Source: Phanerodontia chrysosporium (Eukaryota; Basidiomycota; Agaricomycetes; Polyporales; Phanerochaetaceae). From it: a stretch of 64,000 nt of DNA. Below the pieces are notes generated by a model. The model did no database searches. It was given only the letters and a program-made list of their open reading frames with translations, and was not told where the DNA came from. Positions 45,914-58,263 of this stretch are shown here, one piece after another (within the stretch, counting starts at the first letter, position 1; each line of letters begins with the position of its first letter). Made by a program: the position numbers and the translations under genes. The DNA lies in assembly GCA_001910725.1 (NCBI GenBank), contig MJGA01000006.1, forward strand, positions 434,001 through 498,000, given 5' to 3'.

Positions 45914-47660
45914 TCAGGCCATACTTAGCCGACGCTGCATAGCCCAATTTGACGTTCTAGATACCGACTTCATCTGTGTGGTGAAGATTATGATATCTGC
46001 GCGGTAGAGGGTAACACGACTACATACCTTGGCCCATGAGACTGGTAGCACAGCTGGGAAGTAGACGTCTTTCATGTCACCGACGTCCAATCCACAAGGC
46101 TCCGACTCCACCGCCTCAAAGAAGACATCCAGCACTGCGGAGATGCCTACAAGCGCACCATCCATCCTAATCCAAAGGGGTTTGTAGGCGTCGAGGTCAT
46201 ACATGAGATAAGTATGCCCCGACTGTACATGGATGGAACCAAGTGTCGCGAGCTCGAAGTTCAATGTCAGAGCATGCAAAGATGTAAAGTCTTCAATGCT
46301 ACGGCTCATTGACTCAAGCACGCGGGTGGTCTGTTGGAGCATCGCTTGGGTACGCTCCGGCCTGCATGCAGAAATCGCCACGTTAATGGCAAATGACTGG
46401 AGCTCGGGGCATCGAACGAAGACGACGTCGTGAATGACACGTTCTGCAGAGGATCCTGAAGTACCGAAGTCAGAGCATGATACTTCTGAGCGTGACCACA
46501 CCATACATACCCGCGTAGAAAATGGGACAACCCAGGGTCATCGCGCCGAGGCCCAAGTGCTTCAATCGGTAGCCTAGCGTGCTCAGCAATGTCCTCAGGG
46601 AGGTCAGGACGTGCGGGTCGATCGTGTCGTCTTCAGACAGTGCCTGTGCTGGACCGGCTTCCTGGACTATACTCTTGTGCCATGGGTCTCCGACATCAAG
46701 GGAGGTCAGATGCGGATGCAAACCGTGGGCAAGCGCTGCGAAAGTGCCTTGCATGGGCCATGGATTCCGCACGAAGACCGCATGTACATTTGTAGTCGCG
46801 GAAAGCGCGATGTCGCTTCCATTACTGAGTGTAGGGAAGGAGCTCAAGTGCAGCGTTCCTACGTCGCGGAAGAGGCAAAGGGCGCTGAGTGCGTCTCGCG
46901 CATCTGAGGCCACGTCCGCGACGCGATCCTCGAATAAGAAATCTGGAGATGTTCAATGGCGATCTGGCGTGATGGAGGAACCTTGTTGTTGAGTTGTAGG
47001 TTTATGAACTGCAGTGCTTGCAGGTTGGGTAGGCGATGGAGAACCGATAGAAGTAGATTGGCGTCGAGGGAATGGCGGTCTGCAGTGTTGGCGTCCGTAC
47101 AGCACTGCCCTCCGCAGTGCGCCGCTTCGAGCTCTAGAGCGAGCAGATGAATCAGAGGTAAGATATGCAGGGCGCTCTCAAGGAAGCCAAGGAATGCTTG
47201 CAATGTCGGGACTCCAGTGATGGGGCGCTCTTGCGCTCGGTACACACGCCTCCACTGCATGCGGTTGCATAGGTGGAGGGGGCTTGTCGAATTGTGCTGG
47301 ACAACGTACGGCTCGCGCACGAAGCGTAGCCTGACATCCTTGAAGATATAGGGCAGGCATATCGCGCGCCATGCCCGCGACGTGCTCGACAATGTTACAA
47401 TGTCGCGCTGGCGAAAGCAAGTGTATAGTGGCTTCGTGGGGATGAGGTGCTCGATGATGAGATGGCATACATCATCCGGCAAGTCATTGAGAGTCGTTCC
47501 ACGAGTACCTGTAACGAAGAGAGATGCTGAGACTATTTGTGCGCAGAATGAGTTGCGTATCATATATCTCCGCAAGAGGTGACTGTCTCACCCACGAGAT
47601 CGTATAGCCGACTGAAGCACTGTTTCGTTGAGATACCGACAGATATAATGTGCCCATGAC
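45914..47660 (-). CDS. F-box protein with leucine-rich tail (F-box gene 3); one frameshift
   Basis: After an exon reading QCFSRLYDLVG and an intron (about 47496-47588, gtgaga to ttacag), the protein reads TRGTTLNDLPDDVCHLIIEH, an F-box start, then DIVTLSSTSRAWRAICLPYI. The tail has irregular leucine-rich strands: LQAFLGFLESALHILPLIH, LLLSVLHRLPNLQALQFIN, RTLLSTLGYRLKHLGLG and VFVRCPELQSFAINVAI. One T seems lost near 46937 (AEHLQIS to LFEDRVADVASDARDALSAL). It ends AMQRRLSMA at the TGA 45914-45916. The ATG could not be located with confidence; it lies in or beyond the first exon, so 47660 is approximate. Role inferred as an SCF substrate receptor with unknown target. Confidence 0.62.
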
Positions 47661-48474
47661 ACTTAAGTGGGTTCGTATTGAGGAATATGGACGTCGTGGT
47701 TCACATTCTGCGCTTCGTACAGTGCAAGGTGGCAATCGCAACTGAGAGCGGCAGTCAGCTTGGCGGCCGTATATGCGCGCCATCGGACTTTGCCGCATGC
47801 AGTCTGCGTCTGAGTCGTTCCGTCAGCTTGCTATCTTCTTTGAGTTTCGGCGACTTGGAGTACCGTGAGTCAGTGCTCTGAACCTTCTGCTACTTTGATG
47901 GATGCTCCGTGCATCACACCCAACACTTCATGGACATTGACTGCGCTTCTTGTGGCTCTGCGTAACGTGAGGCGGCAGTGTTCCGGGCCGCCGGACTGGG
48001 GCTTGAAGTGGTCATTCGAGGACTTCGATCGTGCACCATAGAAGAGTAACTGCATTTCAAGGTAGCGCGCAACGCTCAGGTGTGTTCAGATCGCCGATTC
48101 ATGACCAAACTTGAAGCACGGGTTGAAATGAGTTAGGCATAACTCTGCACATGGAGATGGATGACTCCGCATCGCGCTCACTCGACCGCTCAGTCGCTGC
48201 TATCATGGTCTACTGACAGCATATAGCGTTCAGAAGAAGGAAAGCCACAGCCGAGATGTGACACGTGCTGCGCCGTCAAAGTCGAATACAACATCACTCC
48301 CGCCAAGCTCCCAAAACTCTGGATCGTCGCATCTCGTCAATGGCAGATGCAGATTCTGCCTTCCATTCATTGTCCTCCAGCTGATTCCATTTATATCGCC
48401 GAGCTGGTGATAGATATATCTACTCGTGCATTCTGACGGTGGTCATCCTGACCTCGAACGCCTCCTAGGGAGCC
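47661..48474. other. Intergenic, upstream of the ET79-like gene
   Basis: About 810 bases between divergent genes, including the promoters of F-box gene 3 and of the small gene at 48475. No frame is supported. Confidence 0.45.
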
Positions 48475-48950
48475 ATGGCTGACTACTCCTCTTTCGTCAC
48501 CGTGAAAAATGGGGTGAACCTGCCAACCTTGAATCGCAACACATACCAACTTCCTTTTGGCAATTGGATGACTCTACCTCGCTCACAGATCGGGCCTGGT
48601 GAGAAGGACACGTTCTCAGCGAAGGATACCGGAAGTAAGACTTGGTCTAAACTCTGACTTCTCGTACAACTCATCTTCGCCGATACACTATAATCTTAGA
48701 CGGGACGGAGGGTACTGTGACTTACACCAGCACGGCTGGATCCTTGAGCATCTACTTCAAATCCGCCTCTACTGGAAACAGAGCGGCTGCGGATCCAGCC
48801 TACAAAGCCCATCTATCGTTCAACAGATCTGGAACACCTCTTTCTCGTACGTTGTCTCCCAAATACTCTTCAATGATATGGTTCCCCCGATGCTGAGGCA
48901 TTAAACCAGTCACCGTTCAGATGCTTGATGACACTGGAGCCGCTACATAA
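48475..48950 (+). CDS. Small beta-sandwich protein of aegerolysin/ET79 type
   Basis: Three exons (48475-48634, 48700-48846, 48910-48950) encode a 115-residue protein that starts MADYSSFVTVKNG and has no signal peptide. Segments such as QLPFGNWMTLPRSQIGPGEK and GTEGTVTYTSTAGSLSIYF recall the W-x-x-P-x-x-I-x-P-G and GTEG-V-Y pattern of the bacterial ET79-like and fungal aegerolysin beta-sandwich proteins. The resemblance is by pattern only, so membrane-binding or toxic function is not shown. It is intact: splice sites are gtaaga..cttag and gtacgt..accag, and all joins are in frame. It stands alone, with no partner of pore-forming (MACPF) type beside it. The family call needs a structural comparison. 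Confidence 0.55.
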
Positions 48951-49771
48951 GCTCGCTAAGCGCACGCGTAGGGGAGTTTCCTCCTCGGCGGATCCTTGGT
49001 GATCTTGCAGCTAATAGTCCAATCAGTTGTACTATCAAACGGCTCGATTTGAACTTGCGTCAGGGTGCCCGCTCTCTCTGTTACGATATTCCCTTCTGTA
49101 GAGATTGTGGATGCCGCGTTGGAGTACTTGCCTTCGTCGATTTCTGTCGGTTACGATCCACGGATCAAAACTACACTTCTCTCCCTAGCCTGCGGATGGC
49201 TATGCGCCATGTGCTAGCCAGCAGTGCACACACCATAAACTCCGTAGCAGTGTTATCTTGATTTATTCATGACGATCCAATCGGTATGAATCCTCAAGAT
49301 TGCGGCACGCTCGCACGCACTTCCCCGAAAGGGCTGCAGGAGTTTGACGCGACTCAAGAGTTCGTTTCTGCATCACGTTCTGCTAGCCTCTCGCGATATG
49401 CCCTCAGGCGAGTTCGTTATGCCGAAATGCGATGAAACATAGGAATGGAAGGGCAAGAGCTACGCCATCGATAGTCTCACGTCGACAGACTTGCACTTGC
49501 ACCTACATCCTGGCTGAACATCGCCGCATGACAGCGCCACCTCACGCGAGTGCTAAAGGGCAAGCAGAACTTATGTGCAGCTGGACGCGCACAGATAGCG
49601 CTGTGAATAGAATAGCATGGTTTGGGCTTGATCTACACGGATACAGTATATGATACATCGCGCTTGGAATCCAGGAGGCAGTGTGACAAGGTGAGAGTAC
49701 AGAAATGAGCAGCATATCCCGACAGATTGGTTTCCCTTTTCCCGTTTTGACCGATATCTATGCAGGCGAGT
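48951..49771. other. Convergent intergenic region
   Basis: 821 bases between the ET79-like gene and the end of glutamate synthase. Contains only short frames with no support. Confidence 0.45.
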
Positions 49772-52700
49772 CTAAGCCTGGACGTCGATGACCTGGGGCG
49801 CCTTGGAGAGCGAGCTCGAAGGCGGAATGAAGGTCCTCTTCTTGATGCCACCGTCGAAGGGTAGACGGGTCTGGCCGTTGCTGAGCCACTCGTCGATCTC
49901 GGCGGCGGCGCTGCGACCCTCGTTAATACCCCAGACGATGAGCGATTGGCCGCGACGGCAGTCACCAGCGGCGAAGACACCCTCGACGTTGGTGGAGTAC
50001 TTCTTGGGTCCGGGAGTCTGGATGTTGGTCCGCGCATCCTGCTTGACACCAAGCTGCTTAATGACGTCGTTCTCAGGACCCAAGAAACCGAGAGCGAGGA
50101 AGATGAGTTGCGCCGGGAAGAACTTCGCCGATCCAGGGACTTCTTCCATCTTCCAGCGTCCTCCACTGTCCTTGGTCCACTCGACGCGGACAGTGTTGAC
50201 ACCCTTGAGTTTGCCCTCCTCGTCAACGACGAACTCCTTGGTGGAGATACAGTACTCGCGAGGGTCTAGAGAGCGAGGGTGAGTAGAGCATTCATGGAAG
50301 CATGTGACAAACAACTGACCATTTCCGAAGTGTGCAGCGACCTCCGTATGACCGTAGTCCGTGCGGAAGATCCTAGGCCACTGCGGCCAAGGGTTGTCGC
50401 GACCACGACCAGCCGGAGGCTTGGGCAGGAGCTCGAAGTTGGTGACCGACTTCGCACCGTGACGCATAGCCGTACCGATACAGTCGTTACCGGTGTCACC
50501 ACCGCCGATGACGATGACATCCTTGCCTTTTGCGGAGATGTAGTTGTTGTCCTGCAGCTCGGAGTCAAGGAGACTCTTGGTGTTCATCTGCAGGTACTCC
50601 ATCGCGAAGTGGATGCCGTCCGCCTCACGGTTCGGAATCTTGAGATCACGAGGCCATGTCGCGCCGGTGGCAATGACAACGGCATCGTTCTCAGCGCGAA
50701 GTTGATTGGCATCGATGTCTTTCCCGACGTGGGCGTTCGTGACAAAGGTCTACGAAAGGAAATAAGGAGAATGCCGAAAGAATCATAACCTGAGCTACTC
50801 ACGATGCCCTCCGCGGTCATGAGGTCCACACGGCGCTGCACCACGCTCTTGTCGAGCTTCATACTGTACATCTGTTAGCATGAGCGCAGAGAAAAACAGA
50901 AGGGGGCACTTACTTCGGAATGCCGTACATGAGAAGCCCACCGATACGATCGTTCCTGTCATAGACAGTGACCGTGTGACCAGCCTTGTTCAGCTGGTCG
51001 GCGCAAGCCAGACCAGCAGGACCAGAACCAATGATGGCAATCTTGCGGCCAGTGCGGACCTTCGGCGGGTTAGGAGCCATCCAGCCCATTTCGAAGCCCT
51101 ACGCTATCATCAGCAACCGCGAACGACTGAATACAAAATTGCGTACCTTATCAATGATGGCGCACTCGATACTCTTGATACCGACCGGCTGCTCGTTGAT
51201 GCCGAGAACGCAGGCGCCCTCGCAAGGAGCCGGGCAGACACGACCAGTGAACTCGGGGAAGTTGTTCGTCATGAGGAGGCGGTTGAGAGCGTCCTGCCAC
51301 TGGCCCTTGAAGACGAGGTCGTTCCACTTGGGGATGATGTTCGAAATCGGGCAACCGGTGTCGGACTGGCAGAAGGGGACACCGCAGTCCATGCAACGCG
51401 CCGACTGGTACGACAGCTCGGACTCGGTGAGACGGCTGGAGATCTCCTTCCAGTCCTTGACACGCCGGCGCGGCGGGCGGTACGCCTCGGTAAGACGCTT
51501 GTACTTCATAAAGCCGCGGTCTTGTCGAGCTTCTTCATGCGCTGCTTGGTGGTGGCGTCATCGACGAGCGAGTCCTCGACATCTCCCACGGAAGGCTCGT
51601 GGCGAGCTTTCGACGACGACCTGCTTGTGTCCCGGGAGGCCAGCATGGACGGCACTTGGGAGTCCACCTTGGGAGTCAAGAGCACATCCTGGATGCCGTC
51701 CGAGGCGAGATCGACTTGGCTGGCCGTACGCGACGGAACGAGGTCGATGGTACTCAGGCGCATCCTCTCCTCGCGAGCACGCGCCGCTTCCTCCTCGAGC
51801 ACACGCTTGTAGTCGTAGGGCATGACACGAACGAAGAGAGGGAGCAAGTGGTGGAAGTCGTGGAGAACCCGATCAGCGACCTCCGAGCCGGTGTAGTGAC
51901 GGTGGTCCTCGATAAGCTGGCGCAGTTCTGCGATTTCCTTCGGGTCTGTGACCTTGCCAAGCTCGACCATCTCCTGGTTGACCTTCGTATGGAAGGTGTG
52001 CGCCATGTCGAGAACATAGGCGATACCGCCGCTCATACCAGCGGCGAAGTTGCGGCCAGTGCTGCCAAGGACGACGACACGACCACCAGTCATGTACTCG
52101 CAACCGTGGTCACCGGTACCCTCACGACAGCGTTAGCACCAGAGTTGCGGACCGCGAACCGTTCGGCTGCGATACCACGAATGAAGGCCTCGCCTGACGT
52201 TGCGCCGTACAGGCAGACGTTACCGATGATGATGTTCTCCTCGGCCTTGAACTTAGACTGCTTCGGTGGGTAGACGATAAGACGACCACCTGAGAGACCC
52301 TTGCCGACGTAGTCGTTGGCGTCACCCTCGAGTTCGATGGTGATACCGGGAGCAAGGAATGCGCCGAGCGACTGACCAGCGGAGCCCTTCATGGAGATGT
52401 GAATGGTGTCCTTCGGCAGACCTTCCTCGCCATAAAGCTTCGAGACACGGTACGACAGCGACGTTCCGAGCGCACGGTCGGTGTTTGTGACATCGCACTC
52501 GACGTGCACGGGTAAGCCCTTGGTGAGCGCAGGCTCGGCCTCATCGATGAACTTGTTATCGAGACGGATGTAAAGCTTGTGGTCTTGCGCGCGGACGCGA
52601 TAGGTCGCGGCTCCAGGGCGCATTTGCCAAGCGGGCTTGAGGACGGCGGAGAGGTCAAGGTGGGCAGTCTTCGGAGTACGGCGCTTCTCGTCAACCTTGA

Positions 52701-55700
52701 GCATGTCGGCGCGACCAACCATCTCGTTAATGGTACGGAAGCCGAGCTTGGCCATGATAGCACGAAGGTCCTCCGCGAGGTAATAGAAGAAGTTGATGAC
52801 CTGCTCGGGCTGACCAGCGAACTTGCACGAAGCTGAGGGTCCTGGGTGGCGATACCGACAGGGCAAGTGTTCACTTGGGCGCCATTAGCGACGATAAAGC
52901 GAGCATCGAAACGGAACACTTACAGTGACACTTCCTCATCATGATGCAGCCCATGGCAATCAACGGAGTCGTCGCGAACCCCACTCTTCCGCGCCGAGCA
53001 TGCAGGCGATGGCGATATCGCGACCAGTGCGGACCTGACCGTCGGTCTGCACGGTGACGCGACCGCGGAGGTCGTTGAGGACGAGCGTCTGGTGGGTCTC
53101 GGCGAGACCGAGCTCCCATGGGAGACCAGCGTGCTTGATACCGGTCCAGCGCGAGGCACCAGTACCACCGTCGTGGCCAGAGATGAGGATGTGGTCTGCC
53201 TTGGCCTTGGCGACACCGCTGGCAACAATACCGACGCCGACTTCGGAGACGAGCTTCACCGACACGCGCGAACGCGGGTTGGCGCACTTGAGGTCGTAGA
53301 TGAGCTGCTTAAGGTCCTCGATGGAGTAGATATCGTGGTGCGGCGGCGGCGAGATGAGACCGACACCGGCGGTGGAGTGACGGGTGCGCGCGATGGAAGT
53401 CGACACCTTGTGACCAGGAAGCTCACCACCCTCACCGGGCTTGGCACCCTGTGCCATCTTGATCTGGAGCTCATCGGCATCCGCAAGGTAGTTCGAGGTT
53501 ACACCGAAGCGGCCAGACGCGACCTGCTTAATGGCGGAACGCATGGTATCGCCGTTGGGCAGAACCTGCGAGCGCTCAGCATCCTCGCCACCCTCGCCCG
53601 TGTTCGACTTGCCGCCGAGACGGTTCATGGCGATCGCGAGAGTAGAGTGCGCCTCCATAGATATGGAGCCGTACGACATGGCCCCGTAACGAAGCGGCGG
53701 ACGATCTCGTTCCATGGCTCGACCTGCTCGATGGAATAGGGGTCGCGTTCTCGAAGCGGAACTCGAGAAGACCACGGAGGTGGACCGCCCTCGCCTGTTC
53801 GTTCGCATTCTTGGCATATGCATCGAATGCCTGCTGATTCTTCTCGCGAACGGCGTCCTGGAGATACGCAATGCCCGACGGGTCGTTGATGTGGGCCTCA
53901 CCGCCAGAGCGCCAGTGGTACTCCCGGACTCCGGCATACCAGGAGGGAGGATTGTCTCGCGGGAAGGCCAGCCGCGCTCGTGCATTTCGAAGGCATCCAT
54001 GGCAAGGAGGTCGAAGGTCGCGCCCTGAACACGGCTGGCGGTACCAGCGAAGCAGCTCTCGATGACCTCAGCGTGGAGACCGAGAGCCTCGAAGATCTGG
54101 GCACCCTTGTACGAGGGGAGGGTAGAGATACCCATCTTGGACATGACCTTGAGGATACCACCATCCACGGAATGACGGTAGTTGTCCGTCAACTGCTCAA
54201 CGGTCTCGCCGTTCTTCACCCTAAGAATGATGTAAGAACGAGTAGCCGACGAAATGCTCGGTTAACTTACAATCCCTCACGGACGATCTTGTGAATGGAC
54301 TCCATGACCAGCCATGGGCAGATAGCATCTGCACCGTAGCCGAGAAGGACGCAAAGGTGGTGGACCTCGCGAGCCTCGCCGGTCTCGACCATAAGAGCGA
54401 CCTTCGCACGCTTCTTCTGTGCGACAAGGTGGTGGTGGACACCACCGCAAGCGATGAGTGCAGACAGCGGAAGGCGGTCAGGGCCAGTGGCACGGTCAGA
54501 CAGGATGATGACTTTCACGCCGTCCTCGATGGCCTGCATGGCCTCGCTCTGGACGCGCTCGAGGCAGCGCTTGTAGCCGGGGAGGCCCTGTTCCTTGGGG
54601 AACGTGATGTCGATGACGCGCGACGGCCAGGTCGAGTACGCGTACTTCAATTCCTTCATGGCATTCATCTCCTCCATCGAGAGAATCGGAGACTTGAGGA
54701 GGATGCGGTGGCACTGCTCGGGTTTCATCTCCAGAAGATTACCCTCGGGACCGACGTACGCCTCGAGCGACATGACGATAGACTCGCGAATGGGGTCGAT
54801 CGGCGGGTTCGTGACCTGCGCGAAGAGCTGGCGGAAGTAGTCGTAAATGAGACGCGGTTGGGTGGACATGCACGCGAGAGGTGCGTCGTTGCCCATGGAA
54901 CCAAGGGCTTCCTTGCCGTCCGTGACCATGGAAGCATGAGCAGGTTGAGCTGCTCGACCGTGTAGCCGAACGCGAGAAGCTTCGGGTCGGTGCTTAGGCT
55001 GTACTCATCGATCGTAGGGGAGACAGACTGGGTGCGCATGACGCGCTTGACGATGGTGGGAACCTCGAGCATGTGGGTCTCGATCCAGGAGGCAAAGTTC
55101 TGCTTCCGAGCAGTGTTCCTCTTGAGCTCCCTGTCGTCAACAATGCGTCCCTCCTCGGTGTCTACGAGCAGCATGCGGCCGGGCTTGAGACGGCCCTTGG
55201 CGACGACCTTCTCGGGAGGAATGTAGACGGCGCCGACCTCGGAGGCGCATACCATGATGTCCTCGTTAGTGACGACGTAACGGCAGGGCGGAGACCATTG
55301 CGGTCCAGGTTGGCGCCGCAGAAGCGACCGTCACTGAACGCGAAGAGAGCAGGGCCGTCCCACGGCTCCTGAAGACAGGCGGCCCACTTGTAGAACGCCT
55401 TCTTCTCGGGCTCCATGTATTCGTTGCTCTGCCACGCCTCAGGAATAAGCATCATGACAGCCTCAGGTAGGGTCAGGACGCCATTCACGACAAGCAGCTC
55501 GAGGACATTGTCGAAGGCGGCGGAATCGGAACCACCGGACTCAATGATAGGGTATAGGAGATCCAGCTGGTCGCCGAAGAGCGAAGACGACAAGACGCCT
55601 TCGCGAGCGCGCATCCAATTCTTATTTCCCCTGACGGTGTTAATCTCACCTATCGAGGAGATTAGATCATTTCTGGGCTTCGAATGACATCAGGATCATA

Positions 55701-56658
55701 CCGTTGTGGGCGGCCCATCGCATTGGCTGGGCACGGTCCCAGCTAGGGAACGTGTTCGTAGAGAACCGGGAGTGTACAAGGGTAAAATGAGAGCGATATA
55801 GCACATGGTTCAAATCATGGTAGTAGTTGTACACTTGAGGAGGGGAAAGTTGACCCTTGTACACGATGTTCTTCGAGGAAAGAGAACAGACATAGAAGCC
55901 TTTCGCAAGAGTACTTATGAGATTCAAAGTATTCAGCCTCTGCGTTGAACTCAAGGAGAAGGGGAAAGATACCGACATGCTATGAGTTGCGTGCTTGCGC
56001 AGAACGTAGAGCTGACATTCAAAGTGCTTGGAGTCGAACGGCCCGCCGCGAGGAGTGTTTCCTTCGCCGTAGGAAGAGCGTAGGACAACAAAGGGCTGGA
56101 GGATGCAGGCTCCTTGCTTGCAGCGGCAGGACCGAGGATGGTGCCGTCCGTGGGGACCTCTCTCCAGCCTAACACGCGGAGACCGAGCTCGGTGGCGAGC
56201 TTGGAGAAGACAGATTGCTGCCGCTGCAGGCCGACGGGGTCGTTCTTCTTGAAAAAGACGTTACCGACCGCGTACTGGCCTGGCTCGGGGAGCTCGCATC
56301 CGATGTCGCGCTCAGCCTCGCGCTTGAAGAAGAGGTGCGGAATGCCGGTCATGACACCGGCACCGTCTCCGTCGCGACTGTCAGCTCCAGTGGCACCGCG
56401 GTGGGTCATTGCGCACAGGAGCTGGCGAGCGTCGGAGACGATCTTGTGGGACTGCTCGCCCTTAATGTGACAGATGAAGCCTACACCACAGGCATCCTTC
56501 TCGTACTCGTTCTCATACAGGCCCTGACTGGCGGGCAGGGAGCCGGCCCACGACGTGGGGTCGCGCTCTACCGCCTCGAAGCCGTTCGAAGCATAGTTTT
56601 CGAATTCAGAGTCAACGTTCTGTAAGACAGGAGGTCTGGAAGCGCAATCAGCGGCCAT
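49772..56658 (-). CDS. GLT1: Glutamate synthase [NADH] (GOGAT), about ten frameshifts
   Basis: Complete fused enzyme of nearly 2200 residues that makes two glutamates from glutamine and 2-oxoglutarate with NADH. ATG 56658; [15 protein letters not shown] holds the N-terminal nucleophile Cys of the amidotransferase after propeptide removal. Then come [20 protein letters not shown], the central and FMN parts ([37 protein letters not shown]), the [3Fe-4S] cysteines around [19 protein letters not shown], an [20 protein letters not shown] segment, and the small-subunit part with [33 protein letters not shown] and [11 protein letters not shown]. It ends [11 protein letters not shown] (49772). One-base losses are seen near 56110, 55288, 54931, 53925, 53734, 53685, 52978, 52825, 52131 and 51519. 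The three at 53925-53685 cancel out, so that stretch stays open but is mistranslated. Confidence 0.96.
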
Positions 56659-58263
56659 AGAACGAGAGCTGCGACCTTGACTCGAGGGTTGTGTGTGAAG
56701 GAGAGACCTGAGGTGAGCGGGGCGAGCGACGGTCGCAGAGGGGATGGTGGTGGGCGCAGGTCAAGAGACGGTGGAGGGAGAGAAAATCTTTAAAGTCCCT
56801 GAGCGGGAGTCATTCAGTCCAAGGGGTGCCTTGATTCCGGGGTATGGTCGGCGTCTCTGGGCGCGAAGGCGATCCGACTCCGAGGCGAACTAATCATCGA
56901 GCGGCAATTGCCCCAGCCAATCACCGCCGCCCCGTATCCAAATCCAGCCCGCGAACGGAGCCCCGGCCGCGCCGTGCCGGTTCAGCTCCTGCTCCCTTCG
57001 CACTCCGCTCTCCCTCCGCCGAACCGAAACGCCATCCCGACGCAATCCTCGCCTCCGTCAGAACGTGTCGAGAACGATCCTCCGCCCGATAAGGGTCCTT
57101 GGAGAAACTGCAGCTGCAGTGGCAACGTGGACCCCTGATGCGAGGGCTCTACCCAGGTCACTTGAGCAATCCTCTGCCGCGCTGCGAGCGTAGTGAGGCG
57201 TTCTCGCATCGCATTACAGTTTGCTTTGTACACATGCCGCAAAGCGTCAGCGCAGGGTGCGCCTTCTCACTGAATGCACCGCTCTGTTCCCGGCCTAGTA
57301 CACGCCATGATCAAACTCTCCCAAGACTTTCCCTGCCCCGCGTAATGCCTAGACTAATCGTAGCCATCTCCTTACTCACACCACTAGTACCTGCCGTCAG
57401 CCAACGCCCTAAGCGAGAGTTGGCTGACTGTTGGAGCTCGCTACGGCGACGTACACGTCGCCCGCGCATGCGAATCTAGCTGCGGAGGCCGATCTCAGGG
57501 AATATCTCCAGGAACTCGGCGAGAAGATATGTCAGCGCACTCTCTCACAGCTGTCGTATAGCGTCATGCACGCTTCAAGTCCATCTTATCAGGTGCACTA
57601 CACGGAGCAACGCTCTGCTTGTTTGACGAAGGCGGTCCAGAGATGCAATATTGCTTATCTTTCGGCATGCGTACACACATGGTGCTTATCTGCGTTGCAA
57701 GGCCCCGATCGATACCGATTTTTGCTTGTAAATTCACCCGCTCCAGCGCTTCTAAGTGCTGCTCAGGACGACAGACTTCAGTATGATCGTGTTAAACGGC
57801 TGCTACCTGGTTCTGCTCTTGATCTTAAAGTCAGAGCAACATAGGCGTATCGGTTCGCTGAGAATTCAAAGGCAGCGTCGAGAGTGGCGGCTATCATAGG
57901 CTTTGTGGCGCTCGGCAATCACCACATCACGAGAATCACGAGGCTCTCAGCTCGAGTGCCGCTCCGCTCGCTCAACATCCAGCAAACCGTGGCATTACTT
58001 GCTGACGAACTGTAGCTATGCTGTCTACGGTCTGCATTACTTCTCTGCCTGATGTTTGCTGCTCAAACGACGTTGTTGGCTTCGCTAGCTGCCGAGAATT
58101 GAAGCTAAAAACCCTGACTCGGACTCGTGAAGCAGCCAGCCACGATACTATCGGCGCACATTTGACGTCCGTCTGTCGCTAGACTTCCGTCAACTACGAA
58201 GCGCCAATGGGTATCAACAATTAGCAGCGCCAGTATGATTACATGCTACCTTCCCATCCCAGA
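56659..58263. other. Intergenic between GOGAT and coiled-coil gene
   Basis: 1.6 kb including the GOGAT promoter. The longest plus frame (57431-57844) starts only at TTG and has no family motif. I see nothing certain. Confidence 0.4.

Noticed and set aside
49772..56658. Programmed ribosomal frameshifting as a cause of the frame changes
   Set aside because: Ten sites in one gene and more in unrelated genes, with no slippery-site or structure pattern, do not fit programmed frameshifting.
57431..57844. Open frame of 137 codons upstream of GOGAT
   Set aside because: Starts only at TTG, shows no motif and lacks splice partners; considered chance.
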